A stretch of DNA of 11,147 nt from the NCBI GenBank assembly GCA_964386525.1, contig CAYLSO010000184.1:1-11147 (forward strand). The letters run 5' to 3'. The position numbers and the translations under genes were made by a program. Below the pieces are notes generated by a model, which saw only the letters and a program-made list of their open reading frames with translations, was not told the DNA's origin and did not search any database. Shown piece by piece: positions 5,538 through 11,147 of this stretch (positions are counted from its first letter, which is position 1; each line of letters begins with the position of its first letter). The DNA comes from CAYLSO01 sp964386525 (GTDB lineage Bacteria > Eisenbacteria > RBG-16-71-46 > DASYSL01).

Positions 5538-7553
5538 CTAGCGGATGCCGGCTCTCTCGTCGGGCGGGATCGCGTGGCCGGCCCATTCCGCCTGTCGCCG
5601 GGTCAGCGCCTGCAGGAGAGCCGCCTCCGGCTTCGTGGGCCGCCGCAAACGCCCCGCCGGCCGCCCGGCGAACCAGGGCTCGGCCGACAGTCGGGCGCGC
5701 AGCGCGCTGTCGGCAGGCGCCTCGCCCAGGCGGGCGCGCAGCCACGCCTGCCAGAAGCGCCATTCGCGCGGCGTCGTCCGCGCCAGCCACTCCTCGCGCT
5801 CGACCGTCCCGAGGGCCAACGGCCCGCGCTCCCGGTCGGTGAAACTGCCGAGCGGATCCCGCCCCGCCGCGCTCGCCACCACGAGGTCCTCTTCCGGCTC
5901 CTCACCGTCGAGCAGCCAGGTCACCGACGAATCCGTGACCCCGAAGCGCGTCGGCCGCAGCCAGCCCGCCACCAAATCGTCGCTTCCCCGCGGGCCGAGC
6001 TCGACGCGCGCGTTGACCCGCCCCGAGGGCCCGCGCCACGGCGTGCCGGTGTTCAGGTAGTAGAAGAGCAGCTCCTCGCCGCCCTCCGTGCCGCTCGTTC
6101 CGACGCGGAAGCTCAGGCGAACGACCTTGCGCTCGTCGGCGGCGAAGCGCAGCTGCCAGACGAAGAAGCGCCCGACACCGCCCAGCCCGGGCAGGTCCTT
6201 CTCGAGCGGCGGCGGCTCGATCGACGCAGGCAGCTCCACACCGTCGGCGAGCAGCCGGACCTCCGACAGCGTCGAGCGCACCGCCTCGGTGTCCGCTGCC
6301 GCCTCGAAGTCGGGGAGGCCCGCCGGCACCACCTCTGGCGCGCCGCCGCCGATGAAGACGTCGATCACGTCCACCGCCCAACCGCCCGGCACGCGCCGCA
6401 CCACGAGATCCTCCGCCAGCCGCGCCACCCGCGTCGGCGCCAAGGGCAGGAGGCTGGTGCCCGCGCCGCCGAAGGTGGTCGCGTCGGCCGGCTCGAAGCG
6501 CGGCGGCTCGCTCAGCTCCCCGGCCGGCACCGCCGGCGAGGCGCGTCCCGCCTTGGGCGCCGGGCCCTTCGCCGTGGCCCCACCGACCAGCCCCAGCCCG
6601 AGTGCCAGGGCGCACGCCACTGCCGCTCTCGGCCACGCGCCCGGACGTCGGGGACCGCCGGCGCCCGCCGGCGGCTCCGTCTTCCAGCGCCGGTGCAGCC
6701 AGTACCAGTGCTCCGGATGCCGCCGCACCCACTGCTCCAGCACGGAGGTGTGCAGCTGAGTCAAAGCCGCCACGTCCGCGTCGAAGTCGCCGCTGGGCGC
6801 GAATTCGAGCGCCGGCACCGCGGTGAAGCGATGCCGGCCGTCCGCGCCGCGGACCGCGAAGCCCATCACGATGGGCGCCCCGGTGCGAAGCGAGAGCACC
6901 GCGGGGCCGGTCGGCGTGGACGACGGCCGCCCCAGGAACTCGACGAAGACCCCCAGCCCGCGCGCGTCCTGGTCGGCGGCCATCGCCACGCAGGCGTTGC
7001 CGCGCAGCCGGCGCAGCACCTCGCGCAGCTCCGAGCCACGGCGGATCACACCCACGCCGAGAGACTGCCGGCGCTCCGTCAGCCAGTGGTCCACCCAGGC
7101 GTTGGATTGGGGTTGCACGACGAAGTCCACGCGGTGCCCCGCCGCGGCGGTGGCGGCGCCGATGAACTCGAAGACGCCGAAGTGGCCCGACAGCAGGATC
7201 GCACCGCGCCCGCCGCGCAGCACCTCCTCCAGGTACTCGATGCCGCGCACCGGCCCCATCACTTCCGCCCAGGCGGCCGGGTCGCGCAGCTTGGGGATGC
7301 GCAGATAGTCCACCAGCGCCTGTCCCCAGATTTCGTAGCAGCGGCGCCCCGTCGTCTCGACCTGCCGCGCCTCCCACTCGGGGAACGCCAGGCGCAGATT
7401 GCCCTCGACCACGCCCCGGCGCAGCCCGCAGGCCCACGCGCTCCGCCCCACGGCGCGCCCCACGGCCAGCGCCCGCCGGTACGTCAGGGGCATCACCAGC
7501 GCGCCCAGCGCCGCCAGCGCCCCGGCCTCCACCAGCTGTCGCAAACGCTTCAC
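5538..7553 (-). CDS. LpxL/HtrB-family lipid A acyltransferase fused to a membrane-anchored C-terminal domain
   Basis: Residues 1-295 form a lysophospholipid/lipid A acyltransferase that adds secondary acyl chains to lipid A at the inner membrane. It has an N-terminal hydrophobic anchor (about 8-24), the catalytic HX4E motif HFGVFE (His124, Glu129), ADQD (193-196) and the family's end motif HWYWLHRRWKT (282-292). Instead of ending at about 300 residues the frame continues. After an Arg-rich turn comes a hydrophobic helix (about 310-328, AAVACALALGLGLVGG) resembling a signal anchor. A ~340-residue extracytoplasmic part follows, with a beta-rich region containing FYYLNTGTPWRG (497-508). The C-terminal stretch LRARLGEAPADSALRARLSA then EPWF (605-628) weakly resembles a YARHG domain. 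The GTG at 7553 overlaps the dprA stop (GTGA) with GGGAG 9 nt upstream; the GTG at 7571 is the alternative. No stop or good internal start separates the halves, although a GTG at 6620 exists with a weak ribosome site. Confidence 0.85.
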   Translation of the reverse strand: MKRLRQLVEAGALAALGALVMPLTYRRALAVGRAVGRSAWACGLRRGVVEGNLRLAFPEWEARQVETTGRRCYEIWGQALVDYLRIPKLRDPAAWAEVMGPVRGIEYLEEVLRGGRGAILLSGHFGVFEFIGAATAAAGHRVDFVVQPQSNAWVDHWLTERRQSLGVGVIRRGSELREVLRRLRGNACVAMAADQDARGLGVFVEFLGRPSSTPTGPAVLSLRTGAPIVMGFAVRGADGRHRFTAVPALEFAPSGDFDADVAALTQLHTSVLEQWVRRHPEHWYWLHRRWKTEPPAGAGGPRRPGAWPRAAVACALALGLGLVGGATAKGPAPKAGRASPAVPAGELSEPPRFEPADATTFGGAGTSLLPLAPTRVARLAEDLVVRRVPGGWAVDVIDVFIGGGAPEVVPAGLPDFEAAADTEAVRSTLSEVRLLADGVELPASIEPPPLEKDLPGLGGVGRFFVWQLRFAADERKVVRLSFRVGTSGTEGGEELLFYYLNTGTPWRGPSGRVNARVELGPRGSDDLVAGWLRPTRFGVTDSSVTWLLDGEEPEEDLVVASAAGRDPLGSFTDRERGPLALGTVEREEWLARTTPREWRFWQAWLRARLGEAPADSALRARLSAEPWFAGRPAGRLRRPTKPEAALLQALTRRQAEWAGHAIPPDERAGIR

Positions 7554-8434
7554 CAGCTGGCGCTCCCGCACGGCGCGTAGAACCCGCCGGGCAGCCGGCG
7601 GACGGCTCCTGCCATCTCCAGAGCGGCGAGCGCCGCCGCCGCCCGCGCCGCGCTCCAGCCAAGCCGCGCCGCCACGCCGTCGCAGGTGAGCACGCCCTCC
7701 TGCAGCCCGCGCAGGACCTCATCGGCACCGCTCCCCTGCCCGGCCGCGGCCGTGCCGCCGCCCGCACCGGCCACCAGAGCCAGCACGTGGCCCGCGTGCC
7801 CCACGGGCACCGCGCCCTCCCGCAGCAGCGCGAGCGTCCCCAGCGAGTTCTCCCGCGTGACGTCCCCGGGCACCGCGGCCACGAAGCGTCCTTGCCGCCG
7901 GGCCGCGCGCGCCGTGCTCAGCTCCCCGCCCGCCGGACCCGCTTCCACCACGACAACACCCAGCGACAAGCCGGAGACGAGGCGGTTGCGGCGCACGAAG
8001 AGGCCGCGGCGCAGCGCCGTCCCCACGGGGTACTCGGCGCAGGCGGCGCCGCCGGCCAGGATGTCGGCGTGCAGGGCGGTCATGTCGGGAGGATACGCGC
8101 TCTCCGCGGAGGCCGCCAACACCGCCACTGTCGTCCCTCCCGATGCCAGGGCCGCCCGGTGCGCGGCCGCGTCCACGCCGCGCGCCATGCCGCTCACCAC
8201 GCAGACCCCGGCCCGGGCGAGGTCGGCCGCCAGGGCGGCCGCCACCTCCAGCCCGTAGCGGCTCGCACCGCGCGCCCCGACGACCGCCACGGCACGGCAC
8301 GGCGGCGGCCACACGGCGCCGATCCAATAGAGACGGGAAGGGGGATCGGGGATGTCCGCCAGAGCCGGGGGGAAATCCGCCGCCCCCGGCAGCGCGAGAC
8401 GCGCGGCCGGGCCACGCTCAAGGAGCTCTTCCAC
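7550..8434 (-). CDS. dprA: DNA-processing protein DprA (Smf)
   Basis: DprA binds incoming single-stranded DNA in the cytoplasm and loads RecA during natural transformation. The Rossmann-like core is clear: VGARGASRYG (52-61), SGMARGVDAAAH (81-92), AVLAASAESAYPP (104-116), RRNRLVSGLS (148-157), VVVEAGPAGGELSTARAA (161-178) and FVAAVPGD (184-191). A C-terminal winged-helix region (about 238-287) ends in GGFYAP. At 294 residues it lacks the N-terminal SAM-like extension of longer homologues (~360). Several usual residues vary: FVRRNR replaces FPRRNR, and the SG of SGSLITA reads GG. The start is GTG 8434 with a weak GGAAG upstream. It is 70 nt after the HEAT gene, and its stop overlaps the acyltransferase start by 4 nt, suggesting translational coupling. 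Confidence 0.93.
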   Translation of the reverse strand: MEELLERGPAARLALPGAADFPPALADIPDPPSRLYWIGAVWPPPCRAVAVVGARGASRYGLEVAAALAADLARAGVCVVSGMARGVDAAAHRAALASGGTTVAVLAASAESAYPPDMTALHADILAGGAACAEYPVGTALRRGLFVRRNRLVSGLSLGVVVVEAGPAGGELSTARAARRQGRFVAAVPGDVTRENSLGTLALLREGAVPVGHAGHVLALVAGAGGGTAAAGQGSGADEVLRGLQEGVLTCDGVAARLGWSAARAAAALAALEMAGAVRRLPGGFYAPCGSASW

Positions 8435-8504
8435 GTCGGCTCTTCCGGGGGCGGGTGGCGTCCGGCGGCCTCTGGCCTGGCGGCGTGGGATCTTCGACCT
8501 CAGT

Positions 8505-9176
8505 CTAGGCGGGGTCGTTCGTCTCCGGCTCGGCCGCTCCCCGGTCCGGCCCGCCCCGGCCCCCGCCGCGCCCGGTCAGCAACGCCCACTCGACGCCCGC
8601 GTGGGGTTCGAGCAGCGAGGGGGTCTCGCTCAGGACCTCGTCGGCGCTGGCGGTCATCAGCTCCTGATCGGTCAGGGTCCGCGCCAGCTGGTTCGCCAGC
8701 TCGCCTCCGGCGGCTGGCGCCGCCGCCAGCACCGACTCACGCACTCCGGCCGGGGCCCGGTGCAGCGCCCGCGCCACGCTCACCACGTGGCCCGCGGCCC
8801 CCACGCGCACGATCGCCGCGATCGCCGATTCGACCACCGACTGGTTCGGGTCGGCGGCCAGCTCGACGAGACCCTCCAGCGCCTCGCGCGCCCCCAGATC
8901 CCCGAGCACCCGCGCCACCGAGACGCGCGTGAACCACAGCCCCTGCGTCAGGTGCGGCAGCAGCGCGTCGGCGGCCCGCTGCCCGAGCCGCGACAGGGCG
9001 CACTCGGCCAGGCCGCGCAGGAAGGCCGACTCGTCGCACAGGCACTCGACCAGGAGCGACAACGCCTGCTCGTCGCCACGCGCCTCGAGCGAGGCCACGT
9101 ATTCCTTCTTGCCGTCGAGGCTGCGCACCTGCATCGCGTCGAGCGCCCGCAGCGAGGAGTACTTGTCATCCGCCAT
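8505..9176 (-). CDS. HEAT-repeat protein
   Basis: A 223-residue protein of tandem helical repeats of about 30 residues, covering roughly 18-160. Repeats begin around KKEYVASLEARGDEQAL, DESAFLRGLAECALSRLG, GLWFTRVSVARVLGDLGA and NQSVVESAIAAIVRVGA. They show the HEAT/PBS-lyase-like pattern of alternating Leu/Ala/Val. No catalytic residues are evident, so a protein-binding scaffold is the most that can be said. The last ~25 residues are Gly/Arg/Glu-rich and probably disordered. It is cytoplasmic, with no signal peptide. The ATG at 9176 has GGAG 7 nt upstream and lies within the last codons of obg, overlapping it by 11 nt. It is thus likely coupled to Obg and may act with it; that is inference from position only. 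Confidence 0.82.
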   Translation of the reverse strand: MADDKYSSLRALDAMQVRSLDGKKEYVASLEARGDEQALSLLVECLCDESAFLRGLAECALSRLGQRAADALLPHLTQGLWFTRVSVARVLGDLGAREALEGLVELAADPNQSVVESAIAAIVRVGAAGHVVSVARALHRAPAGVRESVLAAAPAAGGELANQLARTLTDQELMTASADEVLSETPSLLEPHAGVEWALLTGRGGGRGGPDRGAAEPETNDPA

Positions 9177-10167
9177 GGCTCATCTCCACCAGTTGCCAGC
9201 ATCGCTCGAGCAGCGCGGCCAAGCCGTCGCCGGTCACCGAGGAGATGACCAGCACGTCCCCGTGATCCCGCGCCAGCGCCTCCCGCACGCGGGCGGCCTC
9301 TTCCGGGGGCACGAGGTCGGACTTCGAGAGCACGATCAGCGCGGGTTTGGCGAGCAGCTCGGACGCGTGAGCGCCCAGCTCGCTACGCAGCACCGCCAGA
9401 ACCCGCTGCGCATCGACAGCCCCCATCTCCAGCAGGAACACCAGGGCCCGCGTGCGCTCCACGTGCCGCAGAAACTCCAGGCCCAGGCCCTTGCCCGCGT
9501 GCGCGCCCTCGATCAGCCCCGGGAGGTCCGCCAGCACCAGCTGGCGCTCCTCGTCGAGTACCGCCAGACCCAGGTTCGGGCTCAGCGTCGTGAACGGATA
9601 CGGGCCCACCTTCGGGGTGGCGCGCGTCAGCCGGGCGAGCAGCGTGGACTTGCCGGCGTTCGGCAGGCCCACGATCCCCACGTCGGCGATGAGCTTGAGC
9701 TCGAGCTCGAGGCGGCGGCTCCCACCCTCGGCACCCGGCTCGGCGAAGCGCGGCGCCTGCCGTGTGGAGGTGGCAAAGCGAGCATTGCCTCGCCCCCCGC
9801 GCCCCCCCTCGGCCGCCACCCAGGTGGTCCACGCCTGCGTCAGGTCGGCGAGCGGATCGCCGCTCCCGGCGTCCTTCACGAGGGTCCCGGGCGGCACGGT
9901 GATCCGCAGATCCTCCCCGTCGCGGCCTGTCTTGTTGTTCCCCTGGCCGCGCTCTCCCGACTGCGCACGATAGAAGGGGCGACGGCGGAAATCAAGGAGG
10001 GTTTTGAGGTTGGGATCGACGAGCAGCACGACGCTGCCGCCGCGCCCGCCCTCGCCGCCGTCCGGCCCCCCTTTGGGAACGTACTTCTCGCGCCGGAACG
10101 AGACGCAGCCGTCGCCGCCGCGGCCCGCCTGCACCTCGATGACGGCGCGATCGACGAAGACGCTCAT
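9166..10167 (-). CDS. obg: Obg family GTPase (ObgE/CgtA)
   Basis: An essential GTPase linked to late 50S ribosome assembly and growth control. The Gly-rich Obg fold (1-158) carries RGGDGCVSFRREKYVPKGGPDGG (16-38) and GGRGGRGNARF (121-131). The G domain has Walker A GLPNAGKST (167-175), the switch I threonines FTT (192-194), DLPGLIEGA (214-222) and a G5-like ISS (308-310). The G4 guanine-specificity motif is SKSD (281-284) instead of NKxD. The 333-residue length means the C-terminal OCT domain of some homologues is absent, which is common outside Firmicutes. The ATG at 10167 follows GGGGAG at about 8 nt. It lies 22 nt after the fmdB-like gene. The usual upstream partners rplU-rpmA are not here. 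Confidence 0.97.
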   Translation of the reverse strand: MSVFVDRAVIEVQAGRGGDGCVSFRREKYVPKGGPDGGEGGRGGSVVLLVDPNLKTLLDFRRRPFYRAQSGERGQGNNKTGRDGEDLRITVPPGTLVKDAGSGDPLADLTQAWTTWVAAEGGRGGRGNARFATSTRQAPRFAEPGAEGGSRRLELELKLIADVGIVGLPNAGKSTLLARLTRATPKVGPYPFTTLSPNLGLAVLDEERQLVLADLPGLIEGAHAGKGLGLEFLRHVERTRALVFLLEMGAVDAQRVLAVLRSELGAHASELLAKPALIVLSKSDLVPPEEAARVREALARDHGDVLVISSVTGDGLAALLERCWQLVEMSHGG

Positions 10168-10189
10168 CGCCCGGGCTCCCCGGCGGCGG

Positions 10190-10519
10190 TCACTCGGCGC
10201 CCTTCGGCTTCCCGTCGCTACCCGACTGGCTGCCGCCCCCCTTCGGCTCGCCGCCAGACTTCGCGCCCTCGGCCCCGCCCTGGGCGCCGTTCTTCGCGCG
10301 CCCGCCGCCCTCCTCCTTCGCCCGCTTCTTGTAGGAGTCGCTTCGGTAGTCCGTGTGGTAGAAGCCCGAACCCTTGAACAGCAGCCCCGCCCCGCCGCTG
10401 ATCAGCCGCCTCACCTCTCCGTCGCAGCGCTCGCAGGCGGTGAGCGGAGCGTCCTTCATCGACTGGATGGCCTCGAAGCGGTGGCCGCACTTGCGGCATT
10501 CGTATTCGTACGTCGGCAC
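10190..10519 (-). CDS. FmdB-family zinc-ribbon protein
   Basis: A 109-residue protein starting PTYEYEC after the initiator, the hallmark of the FmdB/putative regulatory zinc-ribbon family. Two CxxC pairs (Cys8/Cys11 and Cys30/Cys33) would bind one zinc. The conserved stretch from FEAIQSM to GAGLLFKGSGFYHTDY (about 44-59) follows. The last 40 residues are Gly/Lys/Ser-rich low complexity and probably disordered. The family name comes from a formamidase-operon regulator, but the function of most members is unknown. The start is GTG 10519, chosen because PTYEYEC is nearly always at the N terminus. The purine-rich GAGGAGGG upstream is rather far (about 10 nt). It sits between the aminotransferase gene (95-nt gap) and obg (22-nt gap). 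Confidence 0.92.
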   Translation of the reverse strand: MPTYEYECRKCGHRFEAIQSMKDAPLTACERCDGEVRRLISGGAGLLFKGSGFYHTDYRSDSYKKRAKEEGGGRAKNGAQGGAEGAKSGGEPKGGGSQSGSDGKPKGAE

Positions 10520-10556
10520 GGCTTCCGGTCCCTCCTCGGCCCCGCTGCGATCTCGC

Positions 10557-10579
10557 GGGAGGGCGGGCGCCGCCCTCCC
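10557..10579. repeat. Perfect 10-bp hairpin between the aminotransferase and fmdB-like genes
   Basis: GGGAGGGCGG (10557-10566) and CCGCCCTCCC (10570-10579) form a perfect 10-bp stem with a 3-nt loop in a 95-nt gap. Read on the minus strand no T-tract follows, so it is not a classical terminator. It could pause polymerase, stabilise the upstream mRNA 3' end, or uncouple the two genes. The G-runs might also form a quadruplex-like structure, but the fourth run has only two G. Confidence 0.45.
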
Positions 10580-10614
10580 TCCCGCCGGTGCCGCTGCGCC
10601 GGCCCGACGCCCGC

Positions 10615-11147
10615 CTACGCGGCGAGCGCCTTGCCGATGCGCTTGAGCGCCACCGAGAGATCCTCCGCCGAGCTGGCGAAGGAGATGCGGATGCAGCGGT
10701 CGTCGCCGAAATCCGCCCCTGGCACCACCGCCACCCCCCCCTGCTCGAGCAGGTACTGGGCCAGCAGCTTCGAGCGCGGCGCCCCCGCCTCCTGGGCGGC
10801 GCCCGCGAAACGCGGGTCCTGCCCCGAGAAGATCCGGTCGTAGTGCGCCGAAACGTCTACGAAGAAGTAGAACGCGCCGTCCGGCCGCACGTACGTCAGC
10901 CCCGGGATGTCGTCGAGCAGCCGGGCCACCAGGTCGCGGCGCATGGCGAAGGCCTGCTTCATGCGCAGCAGGATCTCCCGCCCCTCGCCGCCGTCGAGCT
11001 CGGCGGCGAGCGCGGCCTCGGCGGCCTTCTGCGAGATGCTGCACGGGTTGCCGCTGGTGTGGCTCTGCATGGAACGCATGGCCTTCATCACGGCGGCCGG
11101 GCCGGCTGCGTAGCCGATGCGCCAGCCGGTCATGGCGAACGACTTCG
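10615..11147 (-). CDS. Class I aminotransferase (aspartate aminotransferase-like), C-terminal part (runs off right edge)
   Basis: A PLP-dependent fold-type I aminotransferase. The window opens within the cofactor-binding motif, SKSFAMTGWRIGY. The Schiff-base lysine codon is at 11143-11145, with the downstream Arg of GWRIGY. PDGAFYFFVD and the terminal DRCIRISFA follow; the Arg at 10687-10689 is the expected substrate alpha-carboxylate binder. About 176 codons, under half of the usual ~400, are visible. Aspartate aminotransferase (PLP, 2-oxoglutarate acceptor) is the most likely activity, but related subgroup I-gamma enzymes share these motifs. The ATG at 11133 is internal, because the frame continues through the PLP lysine to the window edge. 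The stop is TAG at 10615. Confidence 0.92.
   Translation of the reverse strand, partial: KSFAMTGWRIGYAAGPAAVMKAMRSMQSHTSGNPCSISQKAAEAALAAELDGGEGREILLRMKQAFAMRRDLVARLLDDIPGLTYVRPDGAFYFFVDVSAHYDRIFSGQDPRFAGAAQEAGAPRSKLLAQYLLEQGGVAVVPGADFGDDRCIRISFASSAEDLSVALKRIGKALAA

Noticed and set aside
5574..7580. Plus-strand open frame (668 codons) opposite the acyltransferase gene
   Set aside because: The minus-strand frame holds the HX4E acyltransferase motifs and normal composition; the plus frame has no recognisable domain.
10557..10585. Possible G-quadruplex
   Set aside because: Only three GGG runs plus a GG are present and the same bases form a perfect hairpin, which is the simpler reading.
1..11147. 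Mobile elements, CRISPR arrays, defence or biosynthetic clusters
   Set aside because: No transposase or integrase motifs, no terminal or target-site repeats, no regularly spaced repeats, and composition and gene density are uniform. dprA is a core competence gene and does not indicate an island.

Overview
The window is very GC-rich and almost entirely coding. It looks like the chromosome of a Gram-negative bacterium: a lipid A-type (LpxL/HtrB) acyltransferase, a sigma-54-type promoter, CCA-encoding tRNA genes, and housekeeping genes (glmS, obg, dprA). The phosphoglucosamine mutase is of the archaeal-like type and there is a DUF3467 protein. These fit high-GC lineages such as Myxococcota, Desulfobacterota or FCB-group candidate phyla (for example Eisenbacteria). 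The sequence alone does not settle the lineage.

All genes but one lie on the minus strand, so the window is best read from high to low coordinates. Block 1 (11147 to 5538) is a probable operon: the C-terminal part of a class I aminotransferase, an FmdB-type zinc-ribbon protein, the Obg GTPase, a HEAT-repeat protein, DprA, and a long acyltransferase fused to a membrane-anchored C-terminal domain. Genes overlap or are closely spaced, with 11-nt and 4-nt overlaps at obg/HEAT and dprA/acyltransferase. A single plus-strand gene, a 108-residue DUF3467 protein (5148-5474), converges on this block.

Block 2 is a divergent pair: the DUF3467 gene, read right, and a soluble GAF-domain histidine-kinase-like protein, read left (4846-2897). 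Their 301-nt intergenic region is the most informative non-coding stretch. It holds a sigma-70-like promoter facing the DUF3467 gene, a full match to the sigma-54 consensus facing the kinase gene, and a perfect 7-bp inverted repeat placed where an enhancer-binding activator of the sigma-54 promoter could sit. The kinase-like protein lacks the phosphoacceptor histidine (Arg instead) and has a damaged N box and G1 box, so it may be a pseudokinase.

Block 3 (2846 to 2468) is a small tRNA unit: an extended -10 promoter, tRNA-Phe(GAA), tRNA-Thr(CGT), and a hairpin/T-tract terminator. Block 4 (2412 to 1) is glmM-glmS, successive amino-sugar steps towards UDP-GlcNAc: GlmS makes glucosamine-6-phosphate and GlmM isomerises it to glucosamine-1-phosphate. 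glmS runs off the left edge and the aminotransferase off the right edge.

No mobile elements, CRISPR arrays or defence islands are visible, and most of the window is ordinary housekeeping. The points worth following are the sigma-54/inverted-repeat architecture, the degenerate kinase, and the acyltransferase fusion.
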